Source: Ottelia alismoides
Taxonomy: Eukaryota > Streptophyta > Magnoliopsida > Alismatales > Hydrocharitaceae
Length of the DNA: 64,000 nucleotides
Assembly (NCBI GenBank): GCA_037367405.1
Contig: JAZKJV010009784.1
Location: 992,001 to 1,056,000, forward strand
Direction of reading: 5' to 3'
Part shown: piece by piece, positions 24,358 through 34,064 of the stretch
Position numbering within the stretch: the first letter of the stretch is position 1
Layout: every line of letters begins with the position of its first letter
The notes under the pieces: model-generated
The model's input: the letters and a program-made list of their open reading frames with translations, nothing else
Database searches by the model: none
Told to the model about the DNA's origin: nothing
Position numbers and translations under genes: made by a program

Positions 24358-25558
24358 GGGATTTTATCACTTATGCCCCTCCGAGATATCGCAATATCAG
24401 TTATGCCCCTATCTTTTTGGTAATATCCGTTGTGCCCCTCACTTCTTGTTATTTTGTCAGTTGTGCCCCTCGGGTTAGAATCCGTCCATCCATAGTGCAA
24501 ACGGACGTTAACTTTGAGGACATAGGCGGAATTACTTTAAAAAAAGGTTAGGAGGTCATTTTACATCATCTTCCTCATCCTCTTCTTCTTCCTCCTCTTG
24601 CCCATCCTCTTCCTCCTCCTCCTCCCTCTCTGCCCCCGCCATTGCCCCGCGCCGCCTCCACCCAGCCCCGCCCCCTCCCAGCCCGCCGCCCCCGCCGCTG
24701 CCCCTGCCCCCGCCCCTGCCCCGCATCGCCTCCTCCCAGCCCCGCCCCCTCCCAGCCCGCCGCCCCCTCCCAGCCCGCAGCCCCGACCCATTCCCCTGCC
24801 CCCTCGCCTCCCCGTCCCTGTGCTCCCTCACCTGAGCCGCCCCCTCCCAGCCCCGCCCCTTCCCAACCCGCCGCGCCCGCCGCTGCCCCCGCCCCTTCCC
24901 CGCACCGCCTCCTCCCAGCCGGAGCTTCTTGAATGGCCCATCGAGGATCAAGATCCATGTGGCAACAAATGGCCGTATGTGTTCTGCTCTGGTTCTAGAG
25001 TTAGCGAGATCCAAGTTCAAGGTTTGGGGCTAAATGGCCCTCTACCGCAGAGCTTCAACAAGCTATCAATGCTCGCCAACATTGGGATGCAGAGGAACAA
25101 CTTCACGGGGCCACTCCCTTCCTTCAGTGGATTATCCGAGTTACAGTACGCGTACCTCGGTTACAACAAGTTCGATTTGATTCCGCTTGATTTCTTGAAT
25201 GGGCTGACCAGCTTGCAGGTTATCGCTCTCGATTCCAATCCCCTCAATGAAAGCACTGGCTGGGTGTTGCCCATGGCCCTGGAGAATTGTGCTCAGTTAG
25301 TAAGAGAGAGAAATTATGAAGAGAAGGAAGAAGAGCAAATGGAGGAGGAAGAAGATGAATGGTATGGACCATAATACCCTTCTTAACCACACCATGGTTT
25401 GAATAAACCATGATTATTTTAATTTTTTAACGGTCAATCTGACGGAAGGGCACGACTGGTGACGGAGCAAGAAGTTAGGGGCACAACTGATATTACCAAA
25501 AAGATAGGGGTATAACTGATATTGCGATATCTCGGAGGGGCACAAGTGATAAAATCCC
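24358..25558. mobile_element. Pack-MULE with captured receptor-kinase exon
   Basis: The terminal inverted repeats are over 100 bp long (about 24358-24480 and 25440-25558). Both start GGGATTTTATCACTT and share GATATCGCAATATCAGTTAT and CCTATCTTTTTGGTAATATC. Flanking 9-mers are TATAATAAT (24349-24357) and TAAAATAAT (25559-25567), an 8/9 match and the duplication length expected of Mutator-like elements. The inside holds a GC-rich proline-coding repeat and a TMK-type LRR exon, with no transposase. Long TIRs, a 9 bp duplication and host coding sequence together define a Pack-MULE. Confidence 0.87.
24598..25374 (+). pseudogene. Captured TMK-type LRR receptor kinase ectodomain in chimeric ORF
   Basis: The frame is open for 258 codons but starts at a TTG, so no proven start exists. 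Codons 1-106 are proline/alanine-rich and come from a GC-rich tandem repeat. From about residue 107 (24916) it reads like the N-terminal cap and first LRRs of TMK-family receptor kinases: DPCGNKWPYVFCSG, then LSMLANIGMQRNNFTGPLPS, and a last block around LPMALENCAQL. A charged tail (many E) follows from the right TIR region to the stop. No transmembrane or kinase domain is present. It may give a chimeric transcript; no function is claimed. Confidence 0.82.
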
Positions 25559-25614
25559 TAAAATAATTACAGAGCTTCCCAGCACTCTCTATGTAATTAT
25601 TTTAGGGATTTTAT
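25549..25614. repeat. Perfect 23 bp hairpin across the Pack-MULE right edge
   Basis: Arm 25549-25571 and arm 25592-25614 are perfectly complementary (core CCCTAAAATAATTACA), with a 20-base loop. The left arm includes the last ten bases of the MULE, the target-site duplication and a few flanking bases. Confidence 0.9.
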
Positions 25615-25899
25615 ACACACAAAAATGACAAATATCTAAATAGCTAAAAAATCTACTAAAGATTATCGCTTTGGATTCTTTTTAGCTTGATCTCCAAGCT
25701 CATCGCCTCCATGTCACTTCGGTATTCGTTGGTTCTATGGGCCCTTTCACAAAATAACTAAGGATTAGATAGTTCTTAGAGAGAAAAGTGAGCTAGCTAT
25801 AAAAATACAAGTATAACAACATAAAGTCAATACATAATGGATAACGTTAAAAAACAATCACGACCTAAATTACACTAAAAATCGCAAAAAAGAAATGTA

Positions 25900-28250
25900 A
25901 CCCTGAGTATACCAATAAATGAAGTTGTGTCCTCGAAAATAATCAGAACCACATTAGTTATATCTTGGTAAAGAGAATGCGGTCTAATTTATCCTGGATA
26001 AGTACAGTGTCGAACACAAGGACATGAGAAATTAATCAATTTTACCTATGTAATAAATATCTAATCAAGGAAGTGTAAAAAATGCAATGCATGATTTTTT
26101 TTTCATTTTTATGAAAATATATTAAATGACAAAATGATGCTAATGCACAAACACAGAGATAATGCATAAACATAATTAATTATACTCTTTATTAATTGAT
26201 TATAAAACTTGCACAATTAAGAGTAAATCAATTCAATTAGAAGTCCAATTAACATGCTCCAAATAATCAATTAAAGCAAAGTGTCACTTTTTGAACACCC
26301 AATATGAATAATATCTCAATGATATCTCATATATTTATCTAATCATGAAATTAGTTATTCAATAAATTAATCAAAATTCCTAATCAAATTTAAATGAATC
26401 AATGGTAATCATGGTGTTTAAACGAGCAATAAATGATGAAATATCAATGATTAAGCCTTGTAAATGAGCTCATAAGGTAATTTGACTCCTATAAAATTTA
26501 ATGCATGAAAATATATCAAATCAAGAATTTAATTGCATCGCATTAAAGAGAATTCAAAGCCTTTGAAACAAGACTAATTTCATTAAATTTGGACATGTGG
26601 TTAAAAAGCTACTCGACTAGTAAGACAAGAGTATAAATGCATAGAAAATATAATTTAGAATACTCAAAATATTACAAATCAGCCCATGAATGGACATAAA
26701 TGTAAATACATGAACCCACACATAGGATTTTAAGTGATACCCTCTACGCTAGGTATTTATGCAATTAGAGAAAGTTTCAAGGGTCGATCCATAAAATGCA
26801 CTAGGCGACGTGAGTTAAACATGTGCATTTAGGTCTGGATTAAGACTCATGACACCTAACAAGGGTGGGGAAAGGAGCATATCAATGGCATCTCGTACAT
26901 GGTGGCTTAGTGCCTATTGAGGGTCGTAGGATCAAAAGGATCCTACGATAGTTGTGCCTCCTCCTCTATCTTTCTCCTCTATCTAAGGCGGGGCACGGGT
27001 GGTGCTCCGATGAAGGAGCTCATCCTCCTCCCATTTTTTCTCATGCCGATGAATATTACGAATCCTTCTTCAAAGTAAGGCAAAAATGAAGGGGGCCTTA
27101 GAGCTCCTGGAGAGGAGTGGATTGAGCTTTCGGTGGTTGCTCGTCGAAGAAATATCAGGAGATCGAAGCTATGTGGAAATCTTTGATCATTGACATCTGG
27201 GGAAACTATGAATAAGATGGTGACGTAAAAGAACTCAAAAGGGGTGTAACACGTGTCGAGAGAATGGAGCTCACTATTACGATCTTCATTTAACGTCATG
27301 GGCTAAAGGACGAATTTGAAGCATCCACAACAATGGCTGGACTTGGTTTATGACCAAAGATCTCACATGAGAACCTTTTCTCGATCAACATTCCTAGTCT
27401 CTTTCTGGTTGTCACGCAAGGAGGTCCAAGGCTTAGAAATGTTCTCATGCAAATGGGGAATGGGTTAGACGGTTGATCGAAGAGGGGTATTAAGGTGTTG
27501 GAAGTTAGTCTAAAGGTGGTTGCGATGTAGTGATTGCAACCACCTCTGGAGATGGCACGTGAGGATGAAGATGACAAGTAGAGGTTGGGTGAAGAAAAAT
27601 GTTGAAAGGGGAAGAGGTTGATGTCGGTGAGAGGTGGTATCATCACTTGCAGAGACTAGTGTAAATTGGTGAAGACAGTGACTGTGCAACTGACAAAGAT
27701 GAGGGATGAAAAGGCATGAGGAGGAATATGCTTGGATAACCGTTTAATCCTGATCGGAGGACATAGGTTTGGGCACTGATGGATGAGGGCGATTGGTTTG
27801 ATCAGAAGATCAAACAAATCAGAGTCAAGATAGACAGGATTTAACGAGGATCGTCTGATCTGAATGATGAGACAGTCCAGATAAATGGCGGGTTGAATAA
27901 TAAGGTTGGGTTACGTGGCAATAGAATGACACGCCACATGACCCAATCAGAATTAAAAGGAAAAAATGAATATAAATGAAAATAAAATAGTTTGGGAAAG
28001 GATTAAAAAATTATCCAACATGAAAGTTATAAATCTTTTTAAGATCTACAACTTTCATGTAGTACTTGAGAGCAAAATAAGTAAGCTATACAACTAAAAT
28101 ACTTTTGTAAATATTTTTATAGGGATAAATATACTTGTTTTAACTCTTTGATTATGTTTATGGTTAATAGTAAATAACATACATAATATCATTTAAGTTA
28201 TTTTTTCATATGATTTTAATGATTAGAAAATACATAAAATAACAAAAACA
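25900..28250 (-). repeat. R6: degraded Athila-like LTR, minus orientation
   Basis: The segment shows the LTR plan of R2 in weak form: a block near 25990-26030 (CAGTGTCGAACACAAGGACA, like the 'gggtcggactcaaggagcac' block), a long A/T-rich stretch, then a GC-richer block 26960-27960. Then come a 'ccacatgacccaatcagaa' block and AAGATCTACAACTTTCATGT (28041-28060), shared with 1628-1647 in R5. No clean termini, PBS or PPT were found. ORFs 26979-27646 on minus are unrecognised and likely artefacts. Confidence 0.45.
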
Positions 28251-28490
28251 CAATATACATGATGTATACATCATAGAGAACAGCATAGAGACAAATAATC
28301 ATGGATTAGATTTTCATAATTCAGATCAGACGATCCTCGTTAAATCATTCAGATCAGACGATCAACAGATCATTCTTGTCATTGACTCAGATCAGAGGAC
28401 CTGTCTACCTTGACGATGATAAATCCTTCAGACCAGAGTCAAGGTAGACGGGATTTAACGAGGATCGTCTGATCTGAATGATAAGATCGA
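27838..28490. repeat. Direct and inverted 26-30 bp repeats
   Basis: GATTTAACGAGGATCGTCTG occurs at 27838 and again at 28452, and its reverse complement lies at 28327-28346. Arms 28321-28346 and 28452-28477 form a perfect 26 bp inverted repeat with a 105 bp loop. Confidence 0.8.
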
Positions 28491-28735
28491 CAGATGCAAG
28501 ACCTCGTTCTTTTTTTTCGCCTTTTCCATCATCTATATATTTTTTCTCTTAAAAATCCGATGCATATATTTTTTTCACAGAAATGCAACTACGGAACTCA
28601 AACACAGACATACACATGTCTACTACATGACTCAGAACCATAGATAGAAAATTGCATATGTAGTCTTCCCAACTCTTCAGCTTCGCGTACCAAGCCGATT
28701 CTGCTTCTGGAAATGGATGGAAATTAAGTGATGGA

Positions 28736-29236
28736 CTAAAGATTGCGCCAGTTTCGAAGACTCCTCCTTTGGCACGAGCGGCATTTGGAGAGCTCGATCA
28801 GCTTCGCATCCATGCACCTCTCGTGCTGCCACAGATCGCACACCACACAGCACACCCAGGACTCCTCCGCCCTCGTACTCTCCCAAACGCTCTCGCCGCA
28901 CGCGTCGCACGACAGATTCTCGAGCTCGTCTCCGTCCTTGGAACATCCTTCTGCCGGCCGCTTCCCTTTCTCCTGCCGAGTTGCGTGTAGCGGAACAGCT
29001 TCTTCTCGGCATTCATCACTGGCCTGCAGTAATGTACCTTGACTATGCAGACGGAGCCGAGTGGATCGTCTTCTGCAGTACCGCAGATGGAGTCCCTGTT
29101 CAGTCTCGTGATGTTCGCTGATCGGCGACCGCTTTCGCTTGTTCGCCTCCCTCGACGGACCGATGAACTTGATCTTGAACACGGGGCTGGATGAGGGAGT
29201 TCCCATACCCTCGATTCTGTGTGGTTTGGGAGACAT
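28736..29236 (-). CDS. Small PHD-finger protein, 166 aa
   Basis: This intronless frame runs from ATG at 29236 to a stop at 28736-28738. The C-terminal third carries eight metal-binding residues in C4HC3 order: C110, C113, C130, C133, H138, C141, C152, C155 (motifs CDACG, CVVC, HERC, CRSC). This matches a PHD zinc finger except that the gap before the last CxxC is slightly short and the usual aromatic before it is a lysine. PHD fingers read histone tails in chromatin regulators. The N-terminal part is basic (KRKRSP near residue 33) and unrecognised. A TTTAAATAG box on minus (about 29268-29276) lies some 35 bp upstream. The gene is divergent from the MED26-like gene. An overlapping frame (28798-29253) is also open, so a frameshifted remnant of a larger chromatin protein is possible. 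Confidence 0.6.
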   Translation of the reverse strand: MSPKPHRIEGMGTPSSSPVFKIKFIGPSREANKRKRSPISEHHETEQGLHLRYCRRRSTRLRLHSQGTLLQASDECREEAVPLHATRQEKGKRPAEGCSKDGDELENLSCDACGESVWESTRAEESWVCCVVCDLWQHERCMDAKLIELSKCRSCQRRSLRNWRNL

Positions 29237-29267
29237 GGTTGTGTCCCGGTCATGTACTGGTGGGGAT

Positions 29268-29276
29268 CTATTTAAA
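29268..29276 (-). promoter_or_regulatory. TATA-like box for the PHD-finger gene
   Basis: TTTAAATAG on the minus strand lies about 35 bp before the ATG at 29236. The position fits a short 5' UTR; no transcript evidence is available. Confidence 0.35.
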
Positions 29277-29302
29277 GGCCTACTTCTTTCTGGGCTAAAG
29301 TT

Positions 29303-29816
29303 CTATTCCTAATCATATTACACTCTATCCTCGTAACTTCTCGTCCGCACTTAACAAACCAGTTTGTTAAAGTAGAGTACAAACAACTCCTGATTGTTTC
29401 CCACGCGCTCAACTAATTTTCTATATTTAGGATATCCGATATATCTTAAATTTGGATATTAGATTTTCTTGAAGAGATACGGTCCTGCTTGTAATGAGAT
29501 TACTGCAGAAATCTACAACTCCAGATATACATACAAACAGACTGGGGTACAGCCCTATTCCAAATCATATTAGACTCCATCCTCGAAATCTTCTCCTGAT
29601 TGTTGTCCGCACTTAACAAACCAGTTTGTTGAAGTTGATTACGCACAACTCCTGATTATTTGCCACTTGCTCAGCTAATTCTCAATATTAAAGATATCCG
29701 ATATATCTTAAATTTAGATATTAGATAATCTTGAAGTGATACGGTCCATCTCGTAATGAGATTACATTTCGAAGGTATTATGTTTTGAGATTACTACCGA
29801 AATTTACAATCTCCAG
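29303..29816. repeat. Tandem duplication of ~252 bp between divergent genes
   Basis: Copies 29303-29554 and 29555 to about 29816 share blocks including GTCCGCACTTAACAAACCAG, then TTTGTTGAAG/TTTGTTAAAG, GATATCCGATATATCTTAAA, and a 'gatacggtcc...gtaatgagatta' block. The duplication fills most of the intergenic space between the PHD-finger gene and the MED26-like gene, so it may have doubled promoter elements. Confidence 0.85.
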
Positions 29817-29847
29817 ACTTAAAAACAAGCGCACGCACGCACACAAA

Positions 29848-29871
29848 CTCTCTCTCTCTCTCTCTCTCTCT
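29848..29871. repeat. (CT)n microsatellite
   Basis: About twelve CT dinucleotides directly precede the first putative exon of the MED26-like gene. Pyrimidine CT runs are common in plant core promoters and 5' UTRs. Confidence 0.9.
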
Positions 29872-30036
29872 AAAATTACCACCTCCGATTGTGAGAATGG
29901 GTGGAGGAGCTACGTTCAGGAACTGCTCCCTAATGTTGATCAGGTTACGTTCTTCTCTTAATTAGGGTCTCAGTATAACGTATTTGGAGCTTCATACTTA
30001 TATAAGAGATGAACTTAATTCGTGCAACCTGTCGAG

Positions 30037-31508
30037 AAGCTGATGCATTTGCTTCGTAAACTCGACCGAATTGAAATGACCTTCGAAACCTTACAGGTGT
30101 GCTAATCTCCATACTCTGTTTTTGCTGAGATCTGAATATATATTTCCCAGATCGATTTAGACGTATCTCCGATATTTAATACTTCTATAAGTACCGAGAT
30201 TAACTTGAGAGATTTGATGGTTATTTTTAGATATAGTAAATTGCATGATTAACACAGGTTCTCGGAGATACATCACATGGAGACCTTTCATAGAAGTTTT
30301 ATATTCAGATTCATACAGTCAAGTTTATTGTCTCATTACAGTCAAGTTATCATGAAATCAGATAGTAATGTATTTTTGAAAACATTGCCCTACTAGAATA
30401 ACGAACGAACTAAATCATATAAAAGCTGAAGGTATAGTAAAATCTCTAAAATTATCGCTAGTTTTATTAAAGCACATAAAAAGGTCACAGGTAATGTAAT
30501 CCGAATAACGAACTCCAACGTAACACCAAGTTACTCTGAATTTTTGAAACAGATTATCAAGATTATATCCAGAATATGGGAACTTCTATGTAGTTTTATT
30601 CACATGATTCCATTATGTCCGTATAGTTATATTCACATGTATACATGTCTCTTGGGTTTTTTTAGCTAATCTTCTTATTTTGATTGGGCAACCGTATATT
30701 CTGATGTCCAAAAAACTTTGTTTTATCTACATACAGGAAACTGGGATAGGAAAAATTGTGAATAGATTACGGAAGCATGCTTCTCTCTCCGTACAGAAAT
30801 TCGTCAGCCATCTCGTTGGGTAACATATTATATGCACTCGTTATTGTCATAAATCGATTCGATTGAATCAATTAAAGGTGTAATTTATTTATATCGTTGC
30901 CTTGTTGTTACTGACCAGGAAATGGAAGAGGATTATGGATGAATGGGTGGATCTACACATGAATGATGGTCTTGTGGCTGCTGCACTCGAAGGTTAGTGA
31001 TCACATGCAGCAATTCTTCGATGCTCGAGATAATAGATTTGTATGTGTTAATGATAATTCACAAGTTCCGATTTACAGGTGGAAAGAACATGGGCCGATC
31101 AACAACGACCCAAATTGAGAAGGCGGAGGAAGAAACAACAAATGGGACCAAAGTTGAGAAGGCGGAGGAAAAAACAACAAAAGGGACCCAAATTGAGAAG
31201 GCTGATGAAGAAACATCAAAAGGCAGTCTTATGGATCCGCAAAGGCTCCTACTTGCGAAGAAGAGGCTTCGTGAGAGATATGAGGATGCCGAGAATGGTA
31301 AGTAGATGTTTCTTTATTTATTCTTAACTGTACCTTAATGCTTAGTTAGACCAATGTAGTTGTTTCTTACTGCCATCGTTGTTTGTTGTTGATTATGCGT
31401 GCAGCGAAAAAGAAGAGGACCGTAAAGATTTTGGATATGCACGAGATCCCGAAGTTGAGGGTCTCGGATAATTCACTAGTTCAGATGCGATTAGTTTGCA
31501 TATGTTAA
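30037..31508 (+). CDS. MED26-like protein with TFIIS N-terminal (LW) domain, spliced
   Basis: Exons supported by GT-AG borders and matching phases: ~30037-30096, 30737-30819, 30919-30992, 31079-31297, 31405-31508 (TGA-free frame to TAA). The joined frame gives a helical-bundle domain (LMHLLRKLDRIEMTFETLQ, then ETGIGKIVNRLRKH, then KWKRIMDEWVDLH) of the TFIIS N-terminal/Med26 type. Next come three 13-residue repeats (core EKAEEETT) and a tail with KKRTVKILDMHEIPK. That tail motif and the intron before ETGIG are as in plant Mediator subunit 26 proteins. Role by family: Mediator/elongation factor contacts in the nucleus. A likely upstream exon ends at 29943 (frame with WRSYVQELLPNVDQ, phase 0), but no in-frame ATG was found. 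The tail ends earlier than I expect, so it may be shortened or a pseudogene. Confidence 0.72.
31079..31200 (+). repeat. Three 39 bp tandem repeats within MED26-like exon
   Basis: Units encode TQIEKAEEETTNG, TKVEKAEEKTTKG and TQIEKADEETSKG (about 31108-31224). The unit length keeps frame, so repeat number can vary without breaking the protein. Confidence 0.85.
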
Positions 31509-31702
31509 ACTGCGTTGAAATTAATCTTTCAGTAAAAATTAAAAAATTCTGTTTGTTGTGATTGCATTCAAGAATTTTATGTATGAAGATACTGTTCTTT
31601 TTTAGTTTATATAGTGAAGAGTTGAGTTGATGAGATATGGAGGGTTAATCTCATTAGAAAACTAAATAAATATTTTTGACATGGGCCTAGGCTAGACTTT
31701 AA
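31509..31702. other. 3' flank of MED26-like gene
   Basis: A/T-rich downstream sequence, probably 3' UTR; no clear polyadenylation consensus was assigned. Confidence 0.4.
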
Positions 31703-31820
31703 GGGCCTGTTTGGTTGCTGGGTTGGGTTGGGTTATCCCTGTGAATAGTAAACTGTGAGTAGGATTGGAAGGAGGGATACACCGATGTACTCCAACCCAA
31801 CCCACCAACCAAACAAGCCC
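31703..31820. mobile_element. PIF/Harbinger (Tourist-like) MITE, 118 bp
   Basis: The left end GGGCCTGTTTGGTTGCTGGG and the reversed right end GGGCTTGTTTGGTTGGTGGG pair over about 25 bp. TAA stands on both sides (31700-31702 and 31821-31823), the expected 3 bp duplication of this superfamily. No coding capacity. Confidence 0.85.
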
Positions 31821-31823
31821 TAA

Positions 31824-32790
31824 ATGTTTGGTCATATGCTTGGAAGCTCATACGTTGAAGGAAAAATAAAAAATAAAAAAAATACTTTAAAATTTAGAAA
31901 CAAGGAAAAATTACATTGAAGAGTTTTGAAAGTAACATGTTCTCTCCAAAGTAATTTAAGACAACGCTTTAATAGGTTCCTTATTTTCAACATGATAACA
32001 TCTAGTTCTTTATTCTCTTTTTCCCTTAAAAAAGTTCATGCCACCAAGTGTATTACTCAGCATTTCGTCGAACCTGATTTTCATAGGATCGACTATAATG
32101 AATAGTATTTACCCAAGGTGATAATATCCTCAGACATTAAACGAAAGTAAGATTTAACCAATATTTTTAAAAAAATGCTTCAAGAAGAAAAGAGAGAATG
32201 ATGAATAAATTATTATTAACATATGTATAGAATGATTTTTCACGAAATAGAAAAGTGTGATGCGAGTAGTAAAGGACTTGCCAAGTCATTATAAATTCTC
32301 GTGTTGTGTGATTGTGTGTTTTTTATGAGGTTCCTTCTCAATAAATGAGTCATGGGTGAGAACAAATTAAACAATCTAAAACTATGTGTGTGCCTGGATG
32401 TGTGGGTGTGGGTGTGGATGTGGGGGGAGGGGGGATTCCACTAGGATATGGTTCTTCCATTTTATAAGGAAGGCCAACGATCATAGTCATTAGGTTCAAA
32501 TCTAACTGCATCATCAATTTGTTTGTCTAGAAGGGTATTTCGATCTCCATCTTTTGCATTAATTATACACAACACTTAATATTTCGAAATACTAAATTTA
32601 GCTAGATCTATTTTGATCTAACTCACCCATGGTCGGTCTCAAGTCCGGGTAAGTGAGGGTTGCGTTAGGTAGCCGACAACCAGCGTAAAACAGTCGGAGA
32701 CAACTTCCAAAATATTTTTTTTTAAAAAATACTATTTAGTAAGCTGCCTCATGACAGTCAGATCTTTTTAATATGGATTTAAGCAAACAA
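31824..32790. other. Spacer with G-rich stretch
   Basis: No gene was recognised. A G-rich run of GTGGGTGTGGGTGTGGATG followed by GGGGGGAGGGGGG (about 32400-32434) could form a G-quadruplex on the plus strand. Confidence 0.4.
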
Positions 32791-32799
32791 ACAGATTTC

Positions 32800-34064
32800 A
32801 TTGGGATGTTCCCTACTTGCGACACGTTGCATCGCCTGAATGCAATGAAAAATTGGTAAGGGTCGCTAAATCGCATCATGGATGTAGTTCAAAATTTGCA
32901 AGGGTTCTTGCATGATGAACGTATGTGGATAATTAAGTTAGTTCCGCTGCATCACCGCCCGAATGCAGTCCAAAATTTACAAGGGTTCTCGCATAATGGA
33001 CGCATGCAAGTAAAGAAGTTAGTCCAAAAGAGATTACAACGGAAGTTGCAGATTGGTAGTTGGAATATTGGCACTTTAACTGGAAAATTGATGGAGATAG
33101 TGGATACGATGGAAAGAAGGAAGTCTCATGTACTATGTCTTCAGGAGACTAAATGGGTTGGAGAGAAAGCAAGGGAGATCGAGAAGACATGATTTAAACT
33201 TTGGTATCCAGGTAAAGATAAGGGTAGAAACGGTGTTGGAGTGGTTGTTTATAAAGATTTGAAGGATTGTGTGGTTGATGTGCAAAGATTCAGAGATCGG
33301 ATTATTTTACTTAAATTGATGCTTGAAGAAGAAATTTTGAATATAGTCTAAATTTATGCACTGCAAATTGGTTTACAAGATTTTACACGGAATCCCACAA
33401 AGAGAGATGATTTGCATATGTGGAGATCTTAACGGACATGTGGGAAAAGATGCTTCAGAGTATGATAGTGTTCATGGATGACATGGTTTTGGGGATAGAA
33501 ATGAAGAGGGAAAAGTAATCCTGGATTTTGTAACTGCTTACGATCTTTTTATAACAAACACTCTCTTCAAGAAGAGGGAGGAGCATTTAATTACTTATAA
33601 GAGTGTGCCAACTAGCTCACAGATAGATTACTCTGCGTTGAGGAGAAGAGATCGGTTGTTTTGTAAAGACTGCAAAGTAATCCCACGAGAGAGTTTGACA
33701 ACCCAACATCACTTGTTAGTCTTGGATGTATAAATAAAAGGGTTGGGAAAGAAAAAGAGGGTTCCTAAGATCACTAGAACTAGATGGTGGAATCTTCCAT
33801 TGAAGCAATTGAGCTTCAGGGAGAAGGTTTTGGAGGACTTATATTGGGATTATAGCGGAAGTGCAATCGAAATGTGGGAGACAGTAGCATCTTGTATCCG
33901 AATGGTAGTTAAAGAGATGCTAGGCGAGTCAAAGGGAGGAGCCCCAGGTCAAAAGGAGGCTTGGTGGTGGAGTGAAGGGGTGCAAGAGAAGCAAAAAATT
34001 AAAAAAGTATCCTTTAAAGCTATGTCTAAGGATAGAACATATGAAATGAAGAAGGAAGTAAACT
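32800..34064 (+). mobile_element. Truncated RTE-type LINE (5' repeats plus endonuclease)
   Basis: The 5' part has related monomers (about 32826-32945 and 32946-33025, each with CATC-GCC-GAATGCA and AAATTTGCAAGGGTTC-like text). The coding part, shifted in frame several times, contains the endonuclease landmarks WNIGTLTGKL, LCLQETKWVGEKA, NGVGVVV, GDLNGHVGKD, SQIDY and HHLLVLD, then a linker with TRTRWWNLP. Stops at 33190-33192 and elsewhere plus frameshifts make it dead. It breaks off at about 34064 before any reverse transcriptase motif, so the usual 3' half is missing. 3' rather than 5' truncation is unusual for a LINE and points to later deletion or recombination. Confidence 0.8.
33048..34064 (+). 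pseudogene. LINE ORF2 endonuclease fragment
   Basis: This AP-like (EEP) endonuclease nicks target DNA for LINE reverse transcription. The fragment holds the N-terminal catalytic Asn and Glu blocks (SWNIG, QETKW), the central GDLNGHVG and the C-terminal SQIDY...HHLLVLD motifs. An uninterrupted frame persists at 33743-34066 (107 codons). The frame is broken near 33190, 33350 and 33375-33430. No RT domain follows. Confidence 0.78.

Noticed and set aside
24642..24932. Proline-rich protein (extensin or arabinogalactan-like) gene
   Set aside because: Proline/alanine runs are open in several frames of the same GC-rich tandem repeat, and it lies within the Pack-MULE without signal peptide or start.
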